A stretch of DNA of 40,621 nucleotides, from the IMG/VR virus record IMGVR_UViG_3300025652_000166, positions 1 to 40,621 of that record; one strand, 5' to 3'. The notes below the pieces were generated by a model. It was not told the origin of the DNA. It ran no database searches and was given only the letters and a program-made list of their open reading frames with translations. The position numbers and the translations under genes are program-made. This DNA comes from a virus. Below, piece after piece: positions 1 to 8,076 of the stretch. Position 1 is the first letter of the stretch, and every line of letters begins with the position of its first letter.

Positions 1-312
1 GAACAACAAGGTAAAGACATCCTAATATCCAAAGGGGTATGGGAAGAGGTAACCGAAGAGGGTGTAACAACCATGCAGTTTACAAACGGAACAGCAGCAG
101 TAGTAAACATTGGTAAGGTGGTTGAGACACCAGGGACTTACGGTCCTGATGGTCACGAGATAACACCACCAGTTTATTACCCAGGGTGGGCGTATGATGT
201 AATGTCTAGCGACCTACTTGATTTCGGAACATACGAAGTATTCCCAGGGAATGCAGCAGCACATAGTTTTATGGGTTGGCCAAGAGGCGCAGAGGTACCT
301 CCGGCAGAGTAA
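1..312 (+). CDS. 3' part of an unrecognised phage protein
   Basis: The reading frame is open from the first base of the window and ends with TAA at 310-312, so the gene begins upstream and only about 103 C-terminal residues are visible. An internal ATG at 73 is probably not the start, because the codons before it read as ordinary protein in the same frame. The visible part is rich in Gly, Pro, Val and aromatic residues (for example VVNIGKVVETPGTYGPDG and a near-terminal GWPRGAEVPPAE), which suggests a small beta-rich protein. I do not recognise the family and assign no function. It lies about 80 bases upstream of the chaperonin genes on the same strand. Confidence 0.6.
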   Translation, partial: EQQGKDILISKGVWEEVTEEGVTTMQFTNGTAAVVNIGKVVETPGTYGPDGHEITPPVYYPGWAYDVMSSDLLDFGTYEVFPGNAAAHSFMGWPRGAEVPPAE

Positions 313-349
313 AGCGTTAAATAAAATTATTGCACGTAATAATATAACC

Positions 350-364
350 ATGCTAAAGTAGCAT
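350..364 (+). terminator. Weak hairpin between the partial gene and groEL
   Basis: ATGCTA at 350-355 can pair with TAGCAT at 359-364 around an AAG loop. No run of T follows, so a terminator role is doubtful. The 82-base gap (313-394) is otherwise A/T-rich, and I see no convincing promoter in it. Confidence 0.2.
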
Positions 365-394
365 ACCCAATTAAGTTAAATTAAATAAAATAAA

Positions 395-1999
395 ATGGAA
401 TTCAATTTACCAAGCCAGATTGTAAAAGATCTAAGTTTCGGAGACGAAGCACGTAATAAAATATTGTCAGGTGTTTATAAATTATCAAACGCAGTCAAGT
501 CCACATTAGGGGCTTCAGGAAAGTGCGTGATATATGAGGACGCAATGGGCAGACCGGTGATAACAAAAGACGGGGTAACCGTTGCAGAAAGCGTAGTCTT
601 AATGGACCCGGTCGAGAATATAGGTGCTACCTTAATAAAGGAGGCAGCTAATAATACAGTGAAAGAAGCAGGAGACGGTACTACTACAGCTACCGTCCTT
701 GCTACTTCATTATTAACAGGATTAAACAATTACAAGGGTGAAGAAAAGATTAGAAGTATTAAAGACGGCATTTCTGAATGTTATAAAGAAGTTGTGGATT
801 ACCTTGACAATGCCAGCATACCAGTTGAAGGCGAAATGCTTAGGCAAGTTGCTTATATTAGTTGCAATAACGACAGTAGTCTTGGAGACAAAATTGGAGA
901 AGCTTTTGAAAAAGTTGGCAAAAATGGAGTCGTTCTAATGGAAGACTCTGAAACAAATGATACTTATGTTGATTTTGTTGAGGGGACACAATTTGAAGCG
1001 GGTATAAAATCTCCGCATTTACTAACTGACAAAGACAAAGGTACGGCAGTGTTGGAAAACCCGTATGTATTAATAGTTAGTTCGAACATACCAAGTGTAC
1101 GACGTATACAGAGTATATTGGAGCATGTAGTTAAAACTAAAAGAGCATTACTTATAGTCGCACCTATGGATCAGCAGCCGTATGCCACTTTATTAGCCAA
1201 CAAGGTTAAGGGCAATATTAAAGTCAATATTGTTGACCTACCCGGTTTTGGCCCAACTAAGCAAGACACTATAGAAGACCTGGCCATATTAACCGGCGCT
1301 ACAGTCGTTAACGAGGAGTTAGGGGACGATTTAGATTTAATTAGCCCTGATGTATTAGGAGAAGCAATTAAGTCCGTTACAGACGCTAAAAACACTACGT
1401 TGCAAATTAAAGAAGCAACCGAAGATCTATCAGATAGAATAGCAGAAGTAGAAAACAAAATTGACAAAGAAACAAACGGATATATTAAAAAGAAATTAGA
1501 GCAGCGTTTATCAATGCTAACTGGTAAGGTTGGTGTTATATATGTAGGAGCCGATTCTGCCGTAGAGTTAAAAGAAAAGAAAGACAGAGTAGAAGACGCT
1601 ATTCACGCAACTAAAGCTGCTTTGCAAGAAGGTATTATACCAGGTGGTGGAACTGCTTTATTAAATGCGTCTCAACTTATAGAACCTAAGAATGACGGGT
1701 ACAAAATATTGCTAGAAGCAATACAATCACCTTATAACATTATATTAGATAACGCAGGTTACTCTGATTATATATCACCCAAAGAAAAATCTATAGAAGC
1801 CGGTAGCGGTGAAGAAGACGATTGGGTTGGCGTAGGTGTTGACGTCACTTGTGGGTGTTATAAAAGAATGGTTCATAACGGTATTATAGATCCGGTACTG
1901 GTAACTAAGTCTGCATTAAAGAATGCGATAAGTGTTGCTACTACTATTATCTCAGCCGATTGTATAATCTCAAATGTAAGATCTCTTGAAAGCAATTAA
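395..1999 (+). CDS. groEL: Phage-encoded GroEL-type chaperonin
   Basis: This 534-aa protein aligns by eye with group I chaperonin over its full length. The ATPase motif GDGTTTATVL lies at residues 93-102, with D94 equivalent to E. coli D87. The second ATPase Asp is D401 in RVEDAIHATKAA, equivalent to D398, and is followed by the typical GGGTAL segment. Length is close to the usual 545 or so residues, but the C-terminal GGM-repeat tail is missing. The family forms double-ring ATP-driven folding chambers in the cytoplasm with GroES. The start follows an A/T-only leader. The gene overlaps groES, giving the order groEL-groES, the reverse of the usual bacterial groES-groEL operon. Its client is probably a phage protein, which is inference. 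Confidence 0.95.
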   Translation: MEFNLPSQIVKDLSFGDEARNKILSGVYKLSNAVKSTLGASGKCVIYEDAMGRPVITKDGVTVAESVVLMDPVENIGATLIKEAANNTVKEAGDGTTTATVLATSLLTGLNNYKGEEKIRSIKDGISECYKEVVDYLDNASIPVEGEMLRQVAYISCNNDSSLGDKIGEAFEKVGKNGVVLMEDSETNDTYVDFVEGTQFEAGIKSPHLLTDKDKGTAVLENPYVLIVSSNIPSVRRIQSILEHVVKTKRALLIVAPMDQQPYATLLANKVKGNIKVNIVDLPGFGPTKQDTIEDLAILTGATVVNEELGDDLDLISPDVLGEAIKSVTDAKNTTLQIKEATEDLSDRIAEVENKIDKETNGYIKKKLEQRLSMLTGKVGVIYVGADSAVELKEKKDRVEDAIHATKAALQEGIIPGGGTALLNASQLIEPKNDGYKILLEAIQSPYNIILDNAGYSDYISPKEKSIEAGSGEEDDWVGVGVDVTCGCYKRMVHNGIIDPVLVTKSALKNAISVATTIISADCIISNVRSLESN

Positions 2000-2243
2000 T
2001 TATTATATCGTAATAGATAAGATAAAGGAAGCGCCGAAAACGGTTGCTGGCCTAGAATTAACTGAAACACAGAACACAGACATTAGGTATTTAAAAGCCG
2101 AGGTTATAAGCGCTGGAGACAAGGTTGATTATATAAAAGAAGGTAGTGTTGTTAGATATGATAAACACGCTGGTCACGGGATAGAATGGAATGACAGGAT
2201 GTACCATGTTATTACTATAAACGATATTGTTTTAGTTGAATGA
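1986..2243 (+). CDS. groES: Co-chaperonin GroES-like protein
   Basis: An 85-aa protein with the Cpn10 pattern: a first strand (INYYIVIDKI), a flexible mobile-loop-like segment with a hydrophobic patch (VAGLEL, about residues 20-26), then an EVISAGD turn, a GSVVRYDKHAG segment matching the GroES VLF-KYAG strand, and a terminal ITINDIVLVE. It is slightly shorter than bacterial GroES (about 95 aa). It would cap the GroEL chamber and exchange on and off with ATP. The start lies 14 bases inside the end of groEL, implying translational coupling and matched dosage. Its stop overlaps the next start as ATGA. Confidence 0.85.
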   Translation: MKAINYYIVIDKIKEAPKTVAGLELTETQNTDIRYLKAEVISAGDKVDYIKEGSVVRYDKHAGHGIEWNDRMYHVITINDIVLVE

Positions 2244-2680
2244 GACTAAGCGCACAAGATTTAAGGAATAAGAACATATTTAAGTATTACAGGCTTGTCA
2301 GAAGATGGGCTTGTAAAACTTACGATTTGAAAGATGCAGATTTAGAGTTACTTATTTATTTAGATTGTAAAAACCATTTTATACGTAATGATTTTATTAA
2401 AGGTGCATACACCTATTCTTGGGATAAAGCAAGGTGGGAAAGATTACGTAAGAACGATTGGATAACTGTTTTTAGCAAAAGAAACAGGACAACAATGAAG
2501 TACAATACGTATACAACTTCTTTTAAGTGTAAGCAACTTATAACTAGAATATATAGAATACTACTAGGTGAAGAAGATTTGCCTACATCAGAAAGGAGTA
2601 CTTTTTATAAAAACAAAACATATACCGATAAGGTTTTCAATCATGCGATTGATAATATGATTAAAGATAACGAACGATAA
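2240..2680 (+). CDS. Possible winged-helix (MarR-like) DNA-binding protein
   Basis: This 146-aa basic protein starts in an ATGA overlap with the groES stop. Around residues 20-105 the pattern is that of a winged helix: a helical RRWACKTYDL segment, DLELLIYLD, then a basic helix with WDKARWERLRKNDWI, and a short strand pair containing KRNRTT before KYNTYTTSFKCKQLI. This resembles MarR-type folds, in which a recognition helix is followed by a beta wing. I infer DNA binding, perhaps transcriptional control. It could instead be a structural protein. No cofactor-binding domain is visible. Confidence 0.55.
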   Translation: MRLSAQDLRNKNIFKYYRLVRRWACKTYDLKDADLELLIYLDCKNHFIRNDFIKGAYTYSWDKARWERLRKNDWITVFSKRNRTTMKYNTYTTSFKCKQLITRIYRILLGEEDLPTSERSTFYKNKTYTDKVFNHAIDNMIKDNER

Positions 2681-2690
2681 AACAAACACT

Positions 2691-3044
2691 ATGGCATTTA
2701 GGCTAAAACCGCATTCTGAAATATTTGGCTTGCATGACGCTACATCAGAGTTTGGCACACCTGTTATTATAAAAGACGATTTGGAAAAAGGAGTACAGGC
2801 AGAGGCTAATAGAGATGGAACAATCTTTGTTAGCTCAGACTTGCCTGAAAGCAAAGTGCAAGATGCTGTAAACCACGAAAAAGTTCATTTAGATCAAATG
2901 GCTTCTGGTAGATTGCAATACTCAGACGATTCTGTTACTTGGAAACGAGATACTAGATCTCCTGCTAGAAAATACGACAGAGCTACAATGAATGAGGGGC
3001 ACCCTGATTTTGAGTGGGAAAACGAAGCATACAAACAATCATAA
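2691..3044 (+). CDS. Small zincin-like metallopeptidase-type protein
   Basis: A 117-aa protein containing HEKVH at residues 62-66, which fits the HExxH zinc-binding and catalytic motif. WENEAY near the C-terminus (E112) could provide a third ligand. Zincins bind one Zn2+ and hydrolyse peptide bonds, but many small phage versions have no known substrate. Residues 90-93 read SPAR, a member of the SP-x-K/R motif that recurs in other small proteins here. The start follows an A/T-rich leader (AAACACTATGG). It precedes the run of SPAK proteins, so a role in virion maturation can be imagined, but this is inference. Confidence 0.6.
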   Translation: MAFRLKPHSEIFGLHDATSEFGTPVIIKDDLEKGVQAEANRDGTIFVSSDLPESKVQDAVNHEKVHLDQMASGRLQYSDDSVTWKRDTRSPARKYDRATMNEGHPDFEWENEAYKQS

Positions 3045-3046
3045 TT

Positions 3047-3532
3047 ATGGGATTAAATTTTAGAGGAGAAGCTAATAGGCTAGGCAAAAGAAACCAACAC
3101 GGGTTTCAAGAAAAATCGGCGCCAGGTCCAAGACAAGGCCAAGGTGGTGATCAGCCAGGTAGTTTAGCTAGAGCAGAAAAAAGGTTTGGTAACATAACTA
3201 GTCCTGCTAAAATAAAGAAAAACTTTTACGGAGGCGAAGCTTATTTCCAAGACGGATATAGTGGAGACTTAGGAAAGAGTAGGCCTATAACGCAAAAGTC
3301 AAGATCTCCTTTAAAAATAAATGAGGCATTGGTTACAGGAGCAGGTAGAGCAGCAAAAAAGTTTGTGGATATTGGCTCTTCTATGTCAGAAGGCTTTAGC
3401 CCACCAGCACCTGCTACGGCAGTAGATCCCGGAGGCCCAGAGCCATTAGCCGCGGATTTAGATCCTAACGTTAATGACGGAACAAAACCACCAGCAAATA
3501 CAGAAACAACAAAAACAGATAAAGATGAATAA
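3047..3532 (+). CDS. Small SPAK-motif protein of unknown function
   Basis: About 161 aa, Gly/Pro/Ala-rich and low in hydrophobic core, probably extended or disordered. I chose ATG 3047 (after TAATT) over an upstream in-frame GTG at 3014 that would overlap the previous gene. It carries TSPAKIKKNF and RSPLKINEAL. It then has the segment LVTGAGRAAKKFVDIG, which closely matches LITGAGRVAKKFVNAG at the start of the 23109-24248 protein. The C-terminus is Pro/Asp/Thr-rich. Its stop overlaps the next start by 8 bases. I do not recognise a function. The shared segment hints at a virion component. Confidence 0.6.
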   Translation: MGLNFRGEANRLGKRNQHGFQEKSAPGPRQGQGGDQPGSLARAEKRFGNITSPAKIKKNFYGGEAYFQDGYSGDLGKSRPITQKSRSPLKINEALVTGAGRAAKKFVDIGSSMSEGFSPPAPATAVDPGGPEPLAADLDPNVNDGTKPPANTETTKTDKDE

Positions 3533-4424
3533 CAAACCAATTACAGCCAGGGTTAAAAGTGGCATGTTCAAAACAAAAGAGCCTTTACTAAATGTAGGAC
3601 CGGCTGGAGTTGACGGAAACAATAAGACTCGCACTATGCCTTCTCCAAGTAAAATGAAAGGCTACGCAATGAAGTCTTCACCTTTTAAGCAAGCAAAAAC
3701 AACTAAGGACGTTGTTACAGAGGCTATTAAAGACCAAATAACAGACAAGGGCATAAGTCTTGAAAAAATAACAAAGACAAAAAAACCCGGATCTAGCGGA
3801 ACCCCTCCTGTAGTTACTACAGACAACTATGATGCTGCTGTTGCGGCTGAAGGAACAAAAATTGTTGACCCCTCTAAAATTACCCCAGCTATGACAGCTG
3901 AAGCTAATAAGAGAAGAGCAGATGCTAAAGCAAAAGACGAAGCCGCCTCTAAAGCGGGGACTAGCGGAACAGAAGGTAAAGAAGAAAGTACAAAAACCGC
4001 TATTATTGAAAAAGTGGCACGCACAGGAGAGGCGTCAACTGCTTACGGTACTCGTAATAACTTAAGGAAAGCTAAGGTAGCTGCTCGTAATGCAAAAAAA
4101 TACCAAAGGAAACAAGATAAAGCCGACCGCAGAAAAGATCCAGAAAAGTATGATGCAAAAGAACAAAGACGCGCCAGAAAAGAAACTGCATCTCAATCAA
4201 TAAAAAAAGTTGCGGACTCTGAAGTAAGAAACGCGCAAATACAATCTAAACAAGGTAAAACTGGGTTTTCAGGAAATAAAAGAACGGTGCTGGACGATGT
4301 TAATGTACAGCAAGGAGAAAAAACCACGAAAGAGCAAAGAGACCTAGGAACACCTGTTACAATGAAAAACACAGGATTCTTTAAAAAGAAATCACCTATG
4401 AAAATGAATTACTTTAAAAAGTGA
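3525..4424 (+). CDS. Lys/Ala-rich SPxK-motif protein of unknown function
   Basis: About 299 aa from ATG 3525. An upstream in-frame ATG at 3474 would add 17 residues inside the previous gene and is less likely. The N-terminus reads NKPITARVKSG, which matches PITTRV at the start of two other proteins (33235 and 34213). SP-x-K motifs occur as PSPSKMKG and SSPFKQAK near the start and KSPMKMNYFKK at the very end. The middle is strongly charged, rich in Lys, Ala, Arg, Glu and Gln, with a likely helical region around RKAKVAARNAKKYQRKQDKA. It could bind nucleic acid or be packaged in the head. No enzyme motif is visible. Confidence 0.6.
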   Translation: MNNKPITARVKSGMFKTKEPLLNVGPAGVDGNNKTRTMPSPSKMKGYAMKSSPFKQAKTTKDVVTEAIKDQITDKGISLEKITKTKKPGSSGTPPVVTTDNYDAAVAAEGTKIVDPSKITPAMTAEANKRRADAKAKDEAASKAGTSGTEGKEESTKTAIIEKVARTGEASTAYGTRNNLRKAKVAARNAKKYQRKQDKADRRKDPEKYDAKEQRRARKETASQSIKKVADSEVRNAQIQSKQGKTGFSGNKRTVLDDVNVQQGEKTTKEQRDLGTPVTMKNTGFFKKKSPMKMNYFKK

Positions 4425-4561
4425 AAGCAAAAGGACTAGGAGATACAATAGAAAAAATTACAACCGTAACCGGAATAAAGAAAGCTGTTAAGGCTTTGCC
4501 ATGGGATTGCGGTTGTGATAAAAGACAGAAAGCATTAAATAAGATGTTCCCGTATAAATAA
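4421..4561 (+). CDS. Small conserved-looking CxC protein, GTG start
   Basis: A 46-aa product beginning at GTG 4421, which overlaps the preceding TGA by three bases. The sequence runs VKAKGLGDTIEKITTVTGIK, then KKAVKALPWD and CGCDKRQKALNKMFPYK. The GLGDTIEKIT...GIKK...DCGCDKR pattern is one I associate with small proteins of unknown role in marine phages. The two Cys could bind metal or be redox-active. No RBS is visible, but the stop-start overlap supports translation by coupling. Confidence 0.55.
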   Translation: MKAKGLGDTIEKITTVTGIKKAVKALPWDCGCDKRQKALNKMFPYK

Positions 4562-4578
4562 TAATTAAATTTAATTAA

Positions 4579-4854
4579 ATGAAAAAAGATTACACTGAAT
4601 TCGAGGTTGTCAAAGACAATCAGCTTAGCGAATCCGAATTAAAAGAATTGCAAACAGCTGTTGACAGGGTCAACGAGGCACAAATGCAAATAGGCGGCAT
4701 TGAAGCCCACAAGGCTAAGCTGCTAATTGACATCGCTTTGTTTACTAAAGAGGTTGAAAGCACACAAAAAATACTTGCGGCAAAATATGGCGACGTAAGT
4801 ATTAATCTTAACACGGGAGAATTTACAGACAATGCAGCTGATAAGAAAGATTAG
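4579..4854 (+). CDS. Small coiled-coil protein of unknown function
   Basis: A 91-aa acidic, mostly helical protein. Residues about 15-70 (SELKELQTAVDRVNEAQMQI and on) have heptad-like spacing of hydrophobic residues, so a coiled coil is likely, and the tail NLNTGEFTDNAADKKD is polar. The start follows an A/T-only leader (TTAAATGAAA). The end overlaps the next gene by 23 bases. I recognise no enzyme motif. An oligomeric scaffold or adaptor role is possible but not shown. Confidence 0.6.
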   Translation: MKKDYTEFEVVKDNQLSESELKELQTAVDRVNEAQMQIGGIEAHKAKLLIDIALFTKEVESTQKILAAKYGDVSINLNTGEFTDNAADKKD

Positions 4855-5050
4855 TGTCGGCAAAGACTATAAGAATGATGCCATGCACTATACTGTTGGG
4901 CAGGAAGTGTACGGCGGTCATACTATAGAAAACATTATAGAAGAGGAAACAAAGTACTCGATCTATATATCAAAAGGGGATGTTATCATGCCATGGAAAG
5001 ACTTCAATAAGAATATGTCTATATCCGTGGAATACAATATTGCATGGTAG
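4832..5050 (+). CDS. Small protein of unknown function
   Basis: A 72-aa protein whose alternating hydrophobic and polar pattern (VGQEVYGGHTIENIIEE, YSIYISKGDVIMPWKDFNK) suggests a small beta barrel. It starts inside the preceding gene, and its stop is one base before the next start, so the three genes are probably co-translated. No function can be assigned from sequence. Confidence 0.55.
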   Translation: MQLIRKISVGKDYKNDAMHYTVGQEVYGGHTIENIIEEETKYSIYISKGDVIMPWKDFNKNMSISVEYNIAW

Positions 5051-5051
5051 A

Positions 5052-5654
5052 ATGCAGAGTGTATTTAATTACCTAGTATCGCCAAAAGGTGCTAGAACGA
5101 CAGGACAAACAACTATCGACGGGCAAGAGCTATTGCTTAATACTGAATTACAAAACCATGAATACTCGAATAGAGTTGGCGTTGTTTTAAGTTTACCATT
5201 AGCGGAGAAATATAAAGAAATAAAAGAAGGTGATGAGGTTATAGTACATCACAATGTATTCAGAAGATTTAGAGATGTAAGAGGTAAAGAGAAAAATAGT
5301 AAAAGCTATCTAACTGAAGAAACCTACTTAGCGCAACCTGATCAGATATACGCTTACAGAAGAAACGGTGAGTGGAAAGCATTAGAAGGTTTTTGCTTTG
5401 TAATGCCGGTTAAAGAAACCAAAATGTTTTCAATGGATTTTGAAAAGCCTTTAATAGGACTTATTAAGTACAGCGAAGAAATAGGTCTTGACACATTGAT
5501 AGGTTTTAGACCTACATCAGAATACGAGTTTATTATAGACGGGCAGAGGTTATACCGAGTACCCAACAATTCAATTACAATCAATTATGGACATAAAGGA
5601 AACGAAGAGGAATATAATCCGAGCTGGGCACAGAGCAGTAGAGGAACTCATTAA
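5052..5654 (+). CDS. Possible GroES-fold (Cpn10-like) protein
   Basis: About 200 aa from ATG 5052, just after the previous TAG. An in-frame ATG at 4980 lies inside the previous gene and is rejected. The first 120 residues resemble a Cpn10 barrel: FNYLVSPKGA, a polar stretch like a mobile loop (TTGQTTIDGQELLLN), RVGVVLSLPLA, IKEGDEVIVHHNVFRR, and later DQIYAYRRNGEWKALEGFC. The remainder adds strands not found in GroES. If correct, the phage carries two co-chaperonin-like proteins. It could equally be an unrelated beta-barrel virion protein. The C-terminus overlaps the next gene by 68 bases. Confidence 0.5.
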   Translation: MQSVFNYLVSPKGARTTGQTTIDGQELLLNTELQNHEYSNRVGVVLSLPLAEKYKEIKEGDEVIVHHNVFRRFRDVRGKEKNSKSYLTEETYLAQPDQIYAYRRNGEWKALEGFCFVMPVKETKMFSMDFEKPLIGLIKYSEEIGLDTLIGFRPTSEYEFIIDGQRLYRVPNNSITINYGHKGNEEEYNPSWAQSSRGTH

Positions 5655-5862
5655 AGTAGCTAAAGAAGACATCGTGGATTCAGACGATGACATTTCAGCA
5701 GACAGACTTAAGAATGCAGCAGCTACAAAAAAGCTAGCTATATTTGACGCATTTGAAATACTTAACCGTATTGAAGAGGAAGAAAGAATCCTCGAGAATA
5801 AACCTAGGCAAGAAGTTGAAACTACTAGCTTCGGTGGATTTGCTGAAAATAGATCCAAATAA
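5587..5862 (+). CDS. Small helical protein, possible small terminase
   Basis: A 91-aa, highly charged, mostly alpha-helical protein (IIRAGHRAVEELIKVAKED, AAATKKLAIFDAFEILNRIE). It sits directly before terL, sharing one base with its start (TAATG), where many phages encode the small terminase subunit that recognises the packaging site. No clear helix-turn-helix is visible, so that role is an inference from position. It overlaps the previous gene out of frame by 68 bases, an unusually long overlap, but no later ATG offers an alternative start. Confidence 0.5.
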   Translation: MDIKETKRNIIRAGHRAVEELIKVAKEDIVDSDDDISADRLKNAAATKKLAIFDAFEILNRIEEEERILENKPRQEVETTSFGGFAENRSK

Positions 5863-8075
5863 TGTATACCCAAGAACTATACCAAATAATAGAACCTATA
5901 AGACGCACCACAATTACGCGGCTTAATAAAGGTAAAAAATGGGAATATGGCTATAACAAGGAACATGATGTTGTTGTTATAAGCAAGACTGGACAAATAG
6001 GCGAAATCTATAATATACAAAATCTAAAGATAGCGCTGCCTAAATCTCCAGGCAAATTAAGTAAAGCTACTAACAAATGGACTCCAGAGGAATACCCAAA
6101 AGAATTGAAAGGCATAAAAAGCATTTTTGATTGGAGGGATTACCCTGAGGGATTCAAAACAAAATGGGGGGAATATATAGATGAAAATTTCAACAAAAGA
6201 GAAAACGGTCATTGGTTCAATAATAAAGGCGTGGATACTTACCTTACTGGTACTCACTTTATGTACTTGCAGTGGACCAAGATTGACGTTGGGCAACCTG
6301 ACTTTAGAGAGTCAAACAGATTATTCTTTATATTCTGGGAAGCTTGTAAAGCCGACAGAAGATGTTATGGTATGTGTTATCTCAAGAACAGACGTTCGGG
6401 TTTTTCGTTCATGGGGTCAGGGGAGACAGTTAACCTCGCAACCATATCAAGCGATGCACGGATTGGAATATTGTCCAAATCTGGGGCCGATGCGAAGAAA
6501 ATGTTCACCGATAAGGTTGTACCCATATCTGTTAACTACCCATTTTTTTTCAAACCAATACAAGACGGAATGGACCGTCCCAAGACAGAACTCGCATACA
6601 GAGTACCAGCATCCAAATTCACACGACGCAGACTCGATTCGAATGACAAGACGGAATCACTCACGGGCCTCGATACCACCATTGACTGGAAGAACACCGG
6701 GGACAATGCGTACGATGGGGAGAAACTTAAACTCCTCGTCCACGATGAGAGCGGTAAATGGGAAAGGCCGAACAACATCCTCAACAACTGGAGGGTCACG
6801 AAGACAACATTAAGATTAGGTAGTCGTATTATTGGCAAGTGCATGATGGGATCAACATCAAACGCATTAGATAAAGGAGGAGAGAATTTTAAAAAGCTAT
6901 ATAATAGCTCAGACGTAACTAAAAGAAATGCCAACGGTCAAACTAGATCCGGACTGTATTCCTTGTTTATTCCCATGGAATGGAATTACGAAGGCTTTAT
7001 AGATGAATACGGGCACGCTGTATTTAATACGCCACCAGAAGGCACTGTGGACCCGCACGGAGACGTTATAGACGTCGGGGTTATAGAGCACTGGAATAAT
7101 GAGGTTGAAGGATTAAAAGGCGACCAGGATGCTCTAAATGAGTTTTACCGACAATTCCCTAGAACAGAGGAACACGCTTTTAGAGATGAAACAAAAAATA
7201 GTATATTTAATTTAGCAAAAATATACGAACAAATAGATTACAACGAAGACCTAAGAAACAGTAATGTATTAACTAAAGGTAGTTTTCATTGGGAAAACGG
7301 TGTTAAAGATACCAAGGTAATATTTACACCAAACCCTCAAGGAAGATTTTTAATTTCTTGGACACCTGAATATAATATACAAAACAGACAAGTAATTAAG
7401 AACGGCGTTAAACATCCTGGCAATGAACACATGGGTGCTTTTGGTTGTGATAGTTACGATATATCAGGTACAACCGACGGTAGAGGATCCAAGGGAGCTT
7501 TGCACGGTTTAACCAAGTTTAGTATGGAAGATGCTCCACCAAGTACTTTCTTTTTAGAGTATGTGGCAAGGCCTCAAACCGCTGAAATATTTTTTGAAGA
7601 TGTTCTTATGGCCTGTGTATTTTATGGAATGCCCTTGTTGTGCGAAAATAACAAGCCAAGGCTTTTGTATTATTTTAAAAGAAGAGGTTATAGAGGTTAC
7701 TCTATGAATAGACCAGATAAGTTATGGAACAAGTTATCTGTGACTGAGAAAGAAATAGGTGGAATACCAAATTCAAGTGAGGATATAAAACAAGCACACG
7801 CTGCTGCTATTGAAATGTATATAGACAGACACGTAGGGCTTAATGACGAAGGAGAGTACGGGACAATGTATTTTAATGAGACGTTAAACGATTGGTCTAA
7901 ATTTGATATAAATAATAGGACGAAGTTTGATGCAGCTATTAGCTCTGGGCTTGCCATAATGGCTTGCAACAAAGATCTATATAGGCCTAGTAATGTTAGG
8001 CAGAAGCAAGTTGTTAATTTAAGATTTGCGAAATATACCCACGAAGGTAACGCATCAAAAATAATAAAAAGATAA
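5862..8075 (+). CDS. terL: Terminase large subunit (TerL)
   Basis: A 737-aa packaging motor with an N-terminal ATPase and a C-terminal nuclease. The Walker A-like segment is KNRRSGFSFMGSGE at residues 175-188; it keeps Arg-x-Ser-Gly but has Phe where the usual Lys would be. Walker B is LLVHDE, with D295 and E296. The RNase H-like nuclease begins around GCDSYDISGTTDGRGS, with D530 as a likely metal ligand. It would translocate DNA through the portal and cut the concatemer. Bases about 6370-6800, within the ATPase region, are noticeably more GC-rich with different codon choice from the flanks. The length exceeds many podovirus TerL proteins but is similar to crAss-like ones. Confidence 0.9.
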   Translation: MYTQELYQIIEPIRRTTITRLNKGKKWEYGYNKEHDVVVISKTGQIGEIYNIQNLKIALPKSPGKLSKATNKWTPEEYPKELKGIKSIFDWRDYPEGFKTKWGEYIDENFNKRENGHWFNNKGVDTYLTGTHFMYLQWTKIDVGQPDFRESNRLFFIFWEACKADRRCYGMCYLKNRRSGFSFMGSGETVNLATISSDARIGILSKSGADAKKMFTDKVVPISVNYPFFFKPIQDGMDRPKTELAYRVPASKFTRRRLDSNDKTESLTGLDTTIDWKNTGDNAYDGEKLKLLVHDESGKWERPNNILNNWRVTKTTLRLGSRIIGKCMMGSTSNALDKGGENFKKLYNSSDVTKRNANGQTRSGLYSLFIPMEWNYEGFIDEYGHAVFNTPPEGTVDPHGDVIDVGVIEHWNNEVEGLKGDQDALNEFYRQFPRTEEHAFRDETKNSIFNLAKIYEQIDYNEDLRNSNVLTKGSFHWENGVKDTKVIFTPNPQGRFLISWTPEYNIQNRQVIKNGVKHPGNEHMGAFGCDSYDISGTTDGRGSKGALHGLTKFSMEDAPPSTFFLEYVARPQTAEIFFEDVLMACVFYGMPLLCENNKPRLLYYFKRRGYRGYSMNRPDKLWNKLSVTEKEIGGIPNSSEDIKQAHAAAIEMYIDRHVGLNDEGEYGTMYFNETLNDWSKFDINNRTKFDAAISSGLAIMACNKDLYRPSNVRQKQVVNLRFAKYTHEGNASKIIKR

Positions 8076-8076
8076 T

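Noticed and set aside
3014-3046. Upstream GTG start giving an 11-residue longer small SPAK protein
   Set aside because: It would overlap the zincin gene, whereas ATG 3047 has the A/T-only leader used elsewhere in this phage.
6181-6813. Long plus-strand open frame inside terL (210 codons)
   Set aside because: It lies wholly within terL in another frame, the product has phage-unlike composition, and the frame is open because of the local GC-rich patch.
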